Assembly (NCBI GenBank): GCA_026120185.1
Contig: JANUWF010001942.1
Location: 1,922,001-1,986,000 of the forward strand
Source of the DNA: Voacanga thouarsii
Lineage: Eukaryota > Streptophyta > Magnoliopsida > Gentianales > Apocynaceae
Reading direction: 5' to 3'
Length of the DNA: 64,000 nucleotides
The position numbers and the translations under genes were made by a program. Below the pieces are notes generated by a model. It had not been told where the DNA came from and made no database searches. It saw only the letters and a list, made by a program, of their open reading frames with translations. Shown piece after piece: positions 44,560 through 56,690 of the stretch. The number at the start of each line of letters is the position of its first letter. The first letter of the stretch is position 1.

Positions 44560-45661
44560 TTTACTTAAGGTTTGTGACCCCCCTCCTCAAGTCGTCCCCA
44601 TAGGTGCATCTTTATTTGCCTCAGCTAGTTGGGTGGCAACTCCTTCCCCCATCCTGAGTGCTTTAGGGTAGTTATTTCTCCGATAGTTCAGATCACCACA
44701 GTTGAAACATCTCCTTGTTACTTCTTTTGACCAGGAATCCCTTCCCATATGACCACGTCTCTCGCAGTTCCAGCATATAGGAGCATTTAGCATAGGACCT
44801 GGTAGAATTGTCCTCGGTTGTTTCCCCTTATTCCCCTATTGTATTAGGCCAACAGGTCGTTTGTGGGTCAGTGGTCTTATTGGTGGACGACTCGATTAGA
44901 ATGGTCAGTTCATCGATCGGTTCTTGTCCTCATTCTTCGTTCAAGTCGCTACATCCACTGTGGTCATATATGTTGCTAGTAGAGATGGAGCCAGTACTTT
45001 CCTTAGGTCCTGCCTGAGGCCCTTCATAAATTGTCGTGTTCTTTTCTGCTCAGTGTCCACCAAGCACTTGCAATACTTGGACAGTTGGGTAAATCGCACA
45101 GCATACTGGGCTACAGTCATACCTCCTTACTTTAGAGTTTGGAACTCATCCTCCCTTTTCTCAGCTATCCATCGTGGTATGTACTAGGCTCTAAAGACTT
45201 CAACAAAGTTCTCCCATGTCCAGTCACAGTCCTCTCTTTCCCAGACTTCCTGGACTCATTGCCACCATGCTCGGGCAGGTCCTCTCAACCTAAATGTAGC
45301 AAACTTTACCCTCCTCTTCTTAGTATATTGTAGAGTCATGAAAATGTCCTCTATCTGCTTAATCCACTGCTCTACCTTCTCATCTTGTTCCACCTCTCCC
45401 TGGAACGTTGGAGGTTGGAACTTCAAGAATCGTTCTAGTGCTTCATCTTCACCCTTAGGTGCCTTCTTATCCACCTTGTACACCTTCTCAGTCAAATTTT
45501 GAAGAATGGTAGCCATCTTGTCAAAGGCTTGCCCCATGGTCCCGATGTCAACTCCTGCTCTTGCTCAGAATCCTCCTCCACCTCTGGTGTGGATCCCCGC
45601 ACCTGCTCAGACTTGAAAGCTAATGACCCATTCTCTCGAGCAGCCTTACATCTTGATGCCA
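44560..45661 (-). pseudogene. Gypsy H gag with two damaged zinc knuckles
   Basis: The likely Met is at 45661. The capsid part (45256-45537) contains ALERFLKFQPPTFQGEV and FATFRLRGPARAWWQ; FVEVFRA, KREDEFQTLK and RFTQLSKYC follow in broken frames. Two consecutive knuckles lie at about 44690-44785: CWNCERRGHMGRDS has Ser for the last Cys, and CFNCGDLNYRRNNY has Tyr for the His and the last Cys. Two knuckles in tandem differ from the single one seen in F and G. Confidence 0.8.
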
Positions 45662-45765
45662 TCTATTTGCACCCAACGCAAGGTTCATTAGGGAAAAAGT
45701 TTATGACATGCAATGAATTAGCCCATAAATTGGAAACAATTTGCAATTCGATGAAAAATAAATTT

Positions 45766-48700
45766 TGCAAATAACACTCCAAATAGAATAGAGAAATCAA
45801 TAAAATCATGCTTTCATTAACTAAATCCAACTTGGTACATGATAAAGGAGTATCCTACTAGGTACTCATTTTATTCTAGCTAAACAAAATTTGAAATAAG
45901 GAATAAATTTTGAATCAAGTAAATAAATGAACATCTCTTCATGTAAATAAATAATAAACACTAAGGGTCCTATAAACTCTAAGCTTCACTAGAGTCACTG
46001 GAATCCTTAGAAGTCTCAGAAGAAGGTTCCATTATCCATCTTACACTGCTATTGGGATGATTTTTCACACAATCCTTTGCGAAACTAAAGTATTGGGGCT
46101 TCTTCTAAGGCTGACCTAGAACGTACTCCTCATCATCCCTACCCCTCAATATAGCCCTCAACTCCGCATCCCTAAGTTTTTCCATAGCTAGCATCAATGC
46201 ACTCTTAGGCTTCCCAGATTCCAACTCATATGACTCACTGTAGGTTCTTCCAATTCTGAATCCTACAAAAAAAAAAAAAAGTAAGATAAAAGACACGTGT
46301 GAGTGAAAAATCACCCAGTGAGTCCCGTGTGTGCCAGCGTTTCCCTTAAAATAGAGTCGATTTTCAAAATCTTTGCTGAAGCAAATTATATAACAGGGAA
46401 AATAGCAATAATTGATAAATTCAGGTCATTTTAACATATACGTTCGAAAAATAGTAATTTTCAAACATACGGCCCCCAATTCAATAAATGCGGGTTCTTT
46501 CCCATCTAGAAGTGCGACCCGCGTGCAAAGTTCAAAGAACTTCGCCTTCGGCTACACGGTCTCTTGTGCTAGGGACTGCGCCTTACAGTACGTCACTTGT
46601 GTCATGCCGGAAGGGTGAGCAGCGTACCAATGTACCTCACCGTGCACTTAGGGATCTTTTACTTGCCACCATAAGCCAAGGGTTCCAATCCTGATATCAA
46701 TCACCGGCGAGGTGGCAAGGGGTTGAACACACCAAGTGGCCCCGCTCGGTCTCATGTGAACAACCCACCAATCATAATCAACAGGCAATTTCCGAGCTCA
46801 CAATGGCTAGCCAGGGACGACTCGTCACAATGTCCTGTCATCCTATTTGGAGTAAGACAATCCCTAGAACTGATCAGGTTACTTGGGGTGATCTATCGCT
46901 AACACGGGCTAGTACAATGATCAAAGTCCCTATTGAGTACTCAACGCAACAACACCAACTCCATCTGACTGATCAGGCCAGAGGGTTATCTGATCTCGCA
47001 GGATATTCAAATCACAACATTTCTTATTGTCTGGGGCCGTACTTGATCACAAAAGTCATTTTTAAGGGTATCCGGGTCATTTCACCCATGCCAGATTCCA
47101 AAAGACTTTTTGAGGGTATCTGGGTCATTTACCCGATTTGAAAAATATTCACAAAAATTCCAATAAGGATATTTCGGTCATTTACTGAATACCCGAGTTC
47201 CAAGAGTTTTCATAAAATATTCCAATAAGGATACTTGGATTATTCTCCAAATACCCGATTCCAAAATTTACCATTTTTCAGAAATCCCAAATATTTAATC
47301 CAAAAAGGATTAAATTCACAAAATTCGTGTTTTAAACATCCAGGAAGATTGCCAAGCTGAATATGAAATTTATTCGAGTCCGAAATAGCATAAAAGCAAA
47401 TGTTGCTCATGTAAACCTTAAACATATTCGAGGATTTCCAAAATGGCATAAAACATAGCATTTCATAGAAAATCAAAGCACACTAGCCTTTAAAAAGGTT
47501 TAGAAATCAATGGGACTCACCTCGTGTCCTAAGCCTCTTATTCCGTTCACGACCGTCTAACCTCCATTCCTACCGTTTTTGACATTTCGTTAGCTCTTTG
47601 TCGCTAAACCTACACCAAACATTGTTTTCGGGTCAATTGGTGTTTGGCCAAAAAATAACCACCGGGTAGCCGACGTACGGCTGACGTGCCCAACGGTTAG
47701 CTGACGTTCAACCATCGTTTAGCCGTTGGGGCCGACGGTTAGCCGATGCTTAAGAAAAATGTTCAACTTTCGTTCGCATCGTTTTTCCATCATTTGATCA
47801 ATTCTTTCATTTTCCTTTTTCCACATCCTTCCTCACTTCATAAACAAGGGATTCACTTCATGTTTCCCTAATTGTTTTGTCCAAAATCACATAATTAATC
47901 ACCCTTAAGTCCATTCATTTTTGGAGTACTTTTCTGGAATTTCACTGGTTTGACACACCATTTTGTTTTGCACATAACTTTTAATTTACAGCTCCGATTT
48001 GGCTCCATGATATACCACAATGACCGTGAGACTCTTAACTTTAATTAAGTATGGGCCGTTTTTAGGTTTCTGGTTCCAGTATCACGGTACTGGGCAAAAA
48101 TAGCCTCAGTAGTTTTGACTTAGTTTCACTATTCATTCTTTCCTTAACATTCTGCAATTTTCCAGTTTGACACCCTAACTTGTTTTGCCCATAACTTTTA
48201 ATCCACAAATCCAAATGATGTCAAACCAATTGTAAAATATCCTTAAGACATTCCTTTACTAGTTACAATTCATGGAGTACCAATTCTATTGTACATTCTG
48301 TTCATTTTTGCACACAAAGTTCTAGTAGTAAAAATCCCGCCACTGATTTGGCACCTTTTACTATTTTCACCATAACTTTTGATCCGTAAATCCGATTAAT
48401 GTCAAACTTGTTCTAAAATGTCTCTATGATCCTTAGCTACAAAGATATATGCCTGCTTCATTCAAATCCAGAAACGTTACATATTTACTGAACATAAAAC
48501 CTTCCAAAATTTTCTGCACACAAGGACAGCTTTCATACAACTTCACCTAACTATCACACATAAACTTCTCACAATATATATACCAAAATGATCTCCATGC
48601 TTTATATAATAACTTTACTTCAAGTAGGGTAGATCTTTACCTTTTCTTTGCTGCGTTTGGAGGCTGGATAGTCCAAGCATCTTCTTGCTTTTCTCTCTCT

Positions 48701-49880
48701 CTTTCTCTCCTCTCTATTTCCGGTTTCTCCCTCTCTTTCTTCTCTATTTTCTTTTCTTTTCTCTTCTCCCTTTTCTCTCTTGTTTGCTCCGATATTCTGG
48801 CTATCTAAAGCCATTTTAGTTGGCCTTCATGGCCTATTTATAGATGTTAGAAGTCTTGTATAGGAAGCTTTGCTTATGTAATGCCTTACATCACATGCTT
48901 TTGTCATGGCTTATGTAGGACTCTTGAGTAGGAAGCTTTGAAATGTAATTAGTACACATGGAATGATTAACCACAATTTCTAGAAAGCTTTAGGTGATGA
49001 CTCATCACTTGTAGAAACTTATGAAAAACTTTAGAGTGCTCTAGAATCTTAAAGAAATTTATAGAAAAAGGTAGAAACTCTTAGAACATTATAGATATTT
49101 TCTAATCTTGCATGGCCATGCATAATCAACCTTGATTAACTTACTCAAATCAAGAGTAGCTTAATTAAGCTTGGTCAAATGAAGTCAAAAGGTGGTCCAA
49201 CTTGGTCAAACTTTTCATGCTTGTGGACCATCCTTATGTATTTCTTGTGAACTATTCTTATTTATTTCTTGTGGGCCATTCTTCTTTATTTCATTTTTTT
49301 TTATCACAACCAATCAAATAGAAACACTTGGCCTCATTAACCAATTACTAAATGACACCTATTTTCATCCACCAATTATAAGAAGCTACACGTCTCATTT
49401 CCAACCGCAATTTTTTATTTTCTTCAGAAATGGCCAAAATCGGGTCCGTAATGGAAAAATATTTTATTTCACTATTCAACTTCAAAAATTCCACCGAATC
49501 CATTGGTAATGCTCATATTCTTCAATTCCCTCTCTACTTTGTCCAATTTGCGGTCAAAGTCACGAACGCGGTCAAAATGACGAAAATGCCCCCGATACCC
49601 CGGGTAGCATAATTCGCACCAAAACGTGCACCTCATTGCACTGATCAATTTCTCTTTCTAGAGTACCCTAAAATTCTTATTCTGTTAATCTTAATAGCCT
49701 TCCAAAAATTTAGGGTTTGGGTAAAACAAAGCCAATAATTACATCCAAGTCCCGACAAAATTTTATTTCTCCAGAGTGTTCGTCTCAATACACCGATCAA
49801 CTTTTGTTCTGGCCGTTGATATAAATTCTCATCCTATTACAGGTAGTAACCAATCGAAAGTAAAAAGGTGGGGTGTTACA
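45766..49880 (-). repeat. Gypsy H 5' LTR
   Basis: The outer end at 49880 is clear: the minus strand begins TGTAACACCCCACC. The inner end is taken at TGCAAATAACACTCC (45766), a less certain choice; it gives about 4.1 kb and a leader of about 105 bp. The LTR contains the islands shared with F and I (46315-46338 and 46932-46949), a CT-rich tract (48685-48790) and a TATA box at 48836. The stretch 47670-47760 repeats CGACGGTTAGCCG-like words. Confidence 0.7.
48836..48843 (-). promoter_or_regulatory. TATA box in LTR H
   Basis: The minus strand reads CATCTATAAATAGGCCATG, a strong plant TATA context, followed about 45-150 bp downstream by a GA-rich tract (minus-strand reading). It is the likely promoter of H. 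Confidence 0.5.
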
Positions 49881-50189
49881 CTCAAGCTCTCCTATCTCCC
49901 CTTCAATCCCAAGTTCTCCTAGCTTGTCCTCACTCTCATCACCCATTTCTCCTCCATCACTTATCTCCCCCTTATTATCTCCCTCATACTCTACCTCTAG
50001 TACAGGCATCTCAGGTATCGAGTCCTCGAGTTCTTTCTCTACTCCAAAGTCTTCTATCATAAGTGGCTCATGGTCTACCTCGTTTTCATCGAAAAACCAT
50101 CCACCCTCGAGTTCTGTCTCTGAATCAGATGATAACGAATATGGTACGGGGATGGGGTTAGGTGCTCTACTACTCGCAGGACCACACAT
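49881..50189 (-). pseudogene. Gypsy I acidic N-terminal reading frame
   Basis: From Met 50189 the frame reads MCGPASSRAPNPIPVPYSLS, then a strongly acidic region rich in Glu, Asp and Gly. It stays open to 49881 and continues only by chance into LTR H. By position, just after the leader, it should be the start of gag; F has a similar acidic stretch at the same place. I know no function for this acidic extension. Confidence 0.55.
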
Positions 50190-50367
50190 AAAAGGCCAGT
50201 TCTGGTCACAGCTACGGATCTTTTGGTCATCCCATAAGTAAAATATAAAGAAGTCAGAACTAAATCTTGATTCCTAATGTTTAAGTATTATTTAATAAAT
50301 ATCAATCCCTAGGGTTTAGGTACTATTTAATCAAGTCAATTGCCTAAACCTAATCTTTGATATAACT
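50190..50367 (-). other. Gypsy I leader with primer-site remnant
   Basis: Adjacent to the LTR the minus strand reads TTATATCAAAGA, matching the Met-initiator site at 8 of 12 positions. A similar degenerate site adjoins the LTR of F. The rest is short AT-rich leader. Confidence 0.45.
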
Positions 50368-53300
50368 TGTAACATCCTACTACCTACGTACCCAAATAGG
50401 ATGGGATGTCGCCCCATCAAATGGACCAAGTGTCTTTATAATGAGGTACAAAAGGAAAATGACTAAATAAAATAAAAATGATAATCTTATTACATCCGGA
50501 ACCAAAACTTACACAAGTCTGAAATTTAAAAACTAACAATCGTCTATCAAAAGAAATACAAAGCAGAATAAAATAAACTGAACGATCATCTCTTGTTCCT
50601 TCAACCTTCTCAATAAAAGTACTCCCCTGAAAATGTGATATAACACAATGTAAGATTAGAATCTTAGTAAGTCCCGTGTGTGCAAATGTCACATTTAAAT
50701 ATTTTGTGCATGCAAGTTTATCAAAACCACAAAATATATTTGCAAGTCAATTTTCATCAATAAACAGTTATTGAGGGGAGCAATGCTCATCATATTTGAA
50801 GTAGTTCTCAACAAATCAACCACTCATTAGTAGCAGAGATTTATAAAGTAGGGATTAGCAATGATTCAATAATAATATCAAAGTTCTATCATGAGTAACA
50901 TCATGATAGCATCCCAATGTAACCATTCAACACTAGGCAGTGGGTGATCCGCCCACTAGGGTGAGATGCTCCTCCATCTCTACACCCAATATACCGATAT
51001 TGTCCAAGCCAGAAAAATAAAGTCTATATGGACCAACATGCTAGCTCGGACCGGCCTGACTAAGTAGTATTGTCACCTCTTTAAGCAAAGTTTATCCTCT
51101 GGAAATGGCCTCCTGCCAGAAGACTCACTCCAATTCTCTAAGACTAGTACTAGTAGCCTACCCCCAGTGAGTACTCAACGCTTTCCATTTAGGGGCAGAA
51201 TCATTTTCCTTATTTTCACAATCATTGATTATCTTGTCTTTGCAAAACGTGATTTTCACATCAAGCTTTTCAAAACGTTTAGTGATTTAAAAAAAAAAAA
51301 AGGAAATGGTTTTCAGTTAAAAGTTGAGATTTGACAAAATCATTTAGAGAATAAAATATCCAAGTTCTCAATCTAAGTATCAAATACCACAATAACAATT
51401 CATCATATTCAACCATCGTTCCAATCATCATGTCAATCATATATTGGCACCATTTCAATATCAGTGTGTGTACAAAAGACTTTCAAACTTATAATATTTA
51501 GCAAAATAGTTATGCAGGGATTTACTCGGATATTGTCAATAATCAACCAAAGTAATGCTTGATCTCTTTTTCACTTTCTACCTTATCTAGAATCAATGAT
51601 TCTATAATTAAAAATTAAAATATTGCATATAGCCTAGCCACTATCGTTACATGCAACATGAATTCCCATGATCATATTAATCATCTAATTCATCCATTTC
51701 ATCTAGATAGTTTAATGCATTAAGTCATCTCTATAGCTTCCCATGATCATGCATCTCATCATTATGCATGTTTATAGATAAATCAAACCATCTATGTAAT
51801 GACGTCCATGCTCAATTACCCTTAACTCCATATATTAACCTAACTTCATCAAAATATATCATCTTTATTCAACACACAATAGATCTAAAACATCATAGCT
51901 ATTTTTATCCATATTCAATGCCATATATGCCTAGTTCATTATATTACACCATCAAGCTCATCAATCTAATCAAATCATGCTTTCATGCAAGGTTTCATGC
52001 ATAATATCCCCACCATATATTCAACCCTAATCTAAATTAGAGGAGTTAAGACTCAATTACCTCTTTGACGGGACAATAAGAGCAAATGTGGCATCTTTGG
52101 TGGTTGCTTAAGGTTTGCTTGGGGAGAGAGTTGATTGCTCCCATTTGGCTTCCTTAGTTTGAAGGTCACAAGGGATTCGGGTAAATTGACCCATTTGGTT
52201 TGAAATTAAGAAGGAAAGAAGAAGAAGAATTGAATAAAATTTGAAGAAGGTTGAAGAGTTGCTTACCATGCTCTTAGGTTTTGATTTTGGTGGAGATTGG
52301 AGTTGTGATGGCTGAAATCTTGGAGAGAAAATGTGACTATTTTTTCATGTAGAAGAGAGGATTAGCGTTGATTTGGTGGCTATTTTGATGTAGAGAATAG
52401 GTAAGGTTTAGGTGTTTTGATGTTTGGAAGAATTACACCTTGTTTTGGACTCTTGAATAACAAGGGAAAAATGGCAGCTTTTGCTCTTCTTGGTTGGGCC
52501 AAAATTATGCAATGAGTAGAAGGAGTTTATGGCTGTTTTTTAGGGTGCTCAAGTGGGTGAAACAATGAGAGGAAAAAGAGAAGAGTATAGGCTGATTTTT
52601 TGTTCAACTTTGGGCGAAAATAGGAGAAAAAAAATGGGGTCTTTTGTGTTTTGGTTTTGGCTAAACAAGAGAAGTCTTTGAGAGTGATAGAAACTGGAAT
52701 TTTCGTGAGTGTGTGTGTGTGTGTCGAGTGGCCGAAACTTGGAGAGGGGAAAAGAGTAATTTTTTGTGTAATTTTGCTAAAACAAAACTTGATAGGTTGT
52801 AGGTTATCTTGTGTAGGATTGTGCTAAGATTGAAGAGTTCTACTTGCTATAAAGTAGCTATGGGTGTGGCAGCTAGGGCTTTAGTTTTTCCAAAAAATTT
52901 AAGCCAAGAAAATAGGTTATTAATCTAAGACGTAATTTAGGTAATATCCTAATTTATTTTAGGCAAAAATAATTGATTAAGGCATAATTATTTTTGGTGA
53001 TAAAATCTAGTTTCCAAAATTAAAGCTTCTATCCTTTTTTTTTTTTCATAATAAATCCTTTTAATAAGATCTTTAGAAAACTCTACATGTTGGAATATTT
53101 AACTTCCTAAAAGATTAGAATAAAATATTAACAAAAGAATTTTAGGAATTTAATTTATCATAATTCCTTTTTACCAACCCCAAAATAATTACATTCCTAT
53201 ATTTTAGGAAGTGAGAAAACAAGAAGGCGACAGCCCTAGGGCTTCGGTCAAGCGGGGAAGAAAATAGGAGAAAAAGAGTTTAATCATAGATAAGAAGGAA

Positions 53301-53646
53301 GAGGTTTGCAAAAGTTGGGATTTGAACACAAGTCTTTAAAGAATACGCACCAAACTCTAATCATTATTCCACAATACTTCTTGTGATAATATTCATCAAA
53401 TAATTGCCCATAAATCTAATTCAACACACTTCATTCTTCTTTCATTAAATTCTACTCCACAAGAACAAAGACTCTACCACCTCATATAACACAACTAAGT
53501 CCAAATAAATAACTCAACGAAACATCAAACACATAAAACATATAAGCTTCACAAAAATAGTGCAAATTTATCAAATGAAATAAAATAGGCTATGCTATGC
53601 ATGATTTTCCCCATGAACTAATGGTGGTTCAAAACGGAGTATTATA
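50368..53646 (-). repeat. Gypsy I 5' LTR
   Basis: The inner end is TGTAACATCC at 50368. The outer end is GGAGTATTATA at 53646, a decayed form of GGGTGTTACA. It is 3279 bp. It carries the shared islands at 50669-50690 and 51168-51183 and a short GT tract near 52706. The reading frames within (for example 50417-50692, 51768-52004) show no protein signature. Confidence 0.75.
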
Positions 53647-54200
53647 TTAAAATTTCTAGGGGAATAATTGAATATGTATTGGTTAAAGTGGATAAATTCA
53701 TATTTACTGTGGATTTTGTTATTCTTGATATGGATGAAGATTCTAAAGTTCCTTTAATCCTAGGTTGACCTTTCCAAGCTACTACCACAGAATTAATTAC
53801 TTTTCATGGAGAAAAATTGGCACCTATGGTTGCGGATGAAGATGTAATTACCAAAATCCACAGAAGCATGCAACATCCTACCTCTTTTGATGATTCTTGT
53901 TTAAGGATTGATATTCTTGATGAGCCTATGTTCCATTTTGTACAGGAATCATTTGTCAATCTCTCTATGGACTGGATAGAACAAACAATTGCATATTTGG
54001 AGGATTCAAATAAAGGTCATGAGTTGGGAGAATTTAAGGAGATCGAAAAAAGCAGTTTGGGAATGACGAAGTCGTCCATTAAGGAACCACCGGAATTGGA
54101 CCTCAAAGACCTCCCCAAGCACTTGGAATATGCATGGCTAGTGATCATAGCAAATGACCTCATTTTTTATCAAAAGACCAAATTGGTAAATCTTTAGGAA
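53647..54200 (+). pseudogene. Gypsy J protease, partial, and linker
   Basis: It begins with KISRGIIEYVLVKVDKF directly at the I border and continues VDFVILDMDEDSKVPLILG, where a stop follows (normally RPFLAT). An open segment (53817-54197) encodes the linker, including PPELDLKDLPKHLEYA, a conserved pre-RT motif of Athila pol. The catalytic Asp region of the protease lies upstream of the junction and is lost. Confidence 0.8.
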
Positions 54201-54299
54201 AATATAAGGGAGTCATAGCATGAAAAATCACGAACATTAAGGGAATTAGCCCTTCCTTTTGCACTTACAAAATTTTTCTAGAAGAAGGAGCCAAACCCG

Positions 54300-55284
54300 T
54301 AGTACAACCCCAATGTAGGTTGAACACAGATATAAGTGATGTGTAAAAGGTAAGGTGATTAAACTCTTAGATTCCGGCATCATTTTTCCAATTTCTAATA
54401 GTATTTAGTTGAGTCCAACACAATTGGTACCAAAGAATGGAGGAATAATTGTGAGCTCAAATGAAAAAAATAAATTGATCCCAATGAAATTGGTAATCGA
54501 TTAGAGGTTTTGCATTAATTATAAAAAATTAAATGAGGCAACTAGGAAGGACCATTTTCCTCTCTCTTTCAATGATCAAATGTTAGAAAGATTAGCCAGA
54601 CATGAGTTTTATTACTTTTTCGATGGTTTTTCTAGTTATTTTCAAATTTCCATAGCATCGGAGAATTAAGAGAAGACTACATTTACATGCCCTTTTGGTA
54701 CTTTTGTATATCGTTATATGCTTTTTGGTCTTTGCAATGGTCTAGGAACTTTCCAAAGATGTATGATGGCTATTTTCGAAGAACTTGTGGGAGACATCAT
54801 GGAGGTATTTATAGATGATTTTTCTATTTTTGGTGATTCTTTTGACTTATATTTGACCAATTTAGAAAAGATGCTTCAAATGAGTGAAGAGACTAACCTC
54901 ATGCTTAATTGGAAAAAATGTCACTTCATGGTGCAAGAATGTATTGTATTAGGACACAAGATTTCAAGAAAAGGTATTGAGGTTGATAGAGCAAAAATTG
55001 AGAAACTTTCTCCTCCCACTTCCGTGAAAGCTATTCGAAACTTTTTTGGTCATACAGGTTTTTATAGGAAGTTTATCTTGAATTTCTCAAAAAATTCTAA
55101 ACCTCTTACTTTTTTACTTGAAAAAGATGCTGTTTTTTATTTTGATGAAAAATATCTTAATGCTTTTAATGTGTTTAAAAAGGATCTGATCAATTCTCCT
55201 ATTTTAATTGCACCAGATTGGTCTCTTCCTTTTGAATTAATGTATGATGTAAGTGATTATGCAGTAAGCGCGGTGTTTGGATAG
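54300..55284 (+). pseudogene. Gypsy J reverse transcriptase
   Basis: After a broken N-terminal part with KLLDSGIIFPIS, LVPKNGG and RFCINYKKLNEATRKDHFPL, the open frame 54718-55284 reads MLFGLCNGLGTFQRCMMAIF, EVFIDDFSIFGDSFD with the FIDD catalytic pair, then GHKISRKGIEVDRAKIEKL and RNFFGHTGFYRKFI. The conserved LCNAPATFQ Ala is Gly here. Several stops upstream prevent a full product. Confidence 0.85.
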
Positions 55285-55860
55285 GAATAAGAATTTTTAA
55301 CCAATCTACTATACAAGCAAAACTCTTACGACAGCACAAGAGAACTACACCACAGCAGAGAAAAAATTGCTTGCAATAATATTTGTTTTTTATAAATTTC
55401 ATTATTATCTTGTTTTGTCAAAAATCATTATGTATACGGACCATTCTACCCTTAAGTACCTACTAACCAAGCATGATTCCAAACCAAGATTGATAAAATG
55501 AGTTTTATTGTTGCAAGAATTTGACTTGGAGATTAGGTATAAAAAGGGAGTAGAAAATTTGGCTGCGGATCGCATGTCTAGGTTGGAAAATCCCAACTTA
55601 TAACCATTGGCCAAAGGGGACATAAATGACACCTTCTTAGATGAACAACTTCTACTTATTGATGGTGAGATTTCCAAAACACCTTGGTATGCGAATTTTG
55701 CTAATTACTTGGTTGTAGGAATTGTTCTGAAGAATTTTACGGGACAACAAAAGAAGAAATTCCTCTCTGAAGTAAAGCATTACTTTTGGGAAGATCCTTA
55801 CTTGTTCAAGTGTTGTATGGATCAAATAATTCAGAGATGTGTGGATTTCGCAGAAAGTGT
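55285..55860 (+). pseudogene. Gypsy J RNase H and connection
   Basis: The plus strand reads YTSKTLTTAQENYTTAEKKL, IMYTDHSTLKYLL, DLEIRYKKGVENLAADRMSR, then the Athila linker TPWYANFANYLVVG and KKKFLSEVKHYFWEDPYLFK. Stops lie near 55283 and 55500, and the 55607-55909 segment is open. Confidence 0.8.
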
Positions 55861-56690
55861 AGATATTTTGAAACATAGTTATGAAGGACCTGCGGGAAGC
55901 CACTACTAAGCTAACAACACTGCAAAGAAGATGGTTGAGTCCAGATTTTATTGGCCAACACTCTTTAAGGACTCTCACAGATTTGTTTAAAATTGTGATA
56001 TGTGTCAACGTACAAGTAATATTTCTAAATCTAATGAGATGACATTGCAAATTTTTCAAGCTTGTGAAATTTTTTATTATTGGGGAATTTATTTTATAGG
56101 CCCTTTTTTCCTAATTCTTTAGGTAACAAATACATCTTGGTTACAGTTGAGTATGTATCCAAATGGATTGAGGCACAAGCCTTGCCTACTAATAATGCTC
56201 GAATTGTAGTCAAATTTCTTAAAAACTTTTCACCCGTTTTGGTGTACCTAAGGTACTCATTAGTGATAGGGGAACACACTTTTCTATTACCCAATTGGAC
56301 AAAGTTCTCAAATATTTAGGTGTTACCCATAAGTTTTCTACCCCCTATCATCCTTTAACTAGTGTCCAAGTTAATGTGGTTAATGGAGAGTTAAAAAGAA
56401 TTTTGGAAAAAATGGTTAATCATATGAGAAAGGATTGGAGTTTGAAGACTTTGGGCTTATAGGACTGCTTTCAAAACTCCTATTGGTACAACCCCTTATT
56501 GATTGGTGTATGAGAAATCTTACATTTCTATGGAGATTGAACACAAAGCTTATTGAGCTATCAAATTTGTTAACTTTGATCTTGAACTTGCTGGAAAATC
56601 CAAGTTACTTCACTTAAATCCATTGGATGAATTATGCATGGTTGCATATGATAATTCTTTACTCTACAAAGAGTGAGTGAAACGGTGCCA
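55861..56690 (+). pseudogene. Gypsy J integrase
   Basis: The zinc domain end CDMCQRTSN is followed by the core. The first catalytic Asp is Tyr (WGIYFIGPFF), the second is kept (ISDRGTHF, frameshifted near 56230), and the Glu is Asn (VQVNVVNGELKRILEK). Downstream homology decays with stops. It cannot be active. Confidence 0.8.

Larger units (their letters stand above)
42656..49880 (-). mobile_element. Gypsy element H (Tekay/Del-like), 5' part
   Basis: On the minus strand: 5' LTR (about 45766-49880), gag, protease, RT and most of RNase H, ending abruptly near 42656 where D integrase begins in the opposite direction. Integrase and the 3' LTR are missing. The outer LTR border (TGTAACACCCC) abuts the gag start of I, so H probably inserted into I. 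Confidence 0.8.
49881..53646 (-). mobile_element. Gypsy element I, gag start and 5' LTR
   Basis: From the right on the minus strand: LTR (50368-53646), primer-site remnant, leader, and the first about 100 codons of a reading frame ended by the LTR border of H. Its right border interrupts the protease of J, so I most likely inserted into J and then received H. Confidence 0.75.

Noticed and set aside
46105..46314. 69-codon minus-strand frame with a hydrophobic start
   Set aside because: It lies inside the LTR of H and is not seen in the related LTRs F and I; considered as a leader peptide and dropped.
48620..48814. Arg/Glu-rich minus-strand frame
   Set aside because: It is translation of a CT-rich tract just downstream of the TATA box in LTR H and is low-complexity.
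49868..50241. Ser/Pro-rich plus-strand frames
   Set aside because: They are the antisense shadow of the acidic gag start of I (GAG/GAA codons read in reverse).
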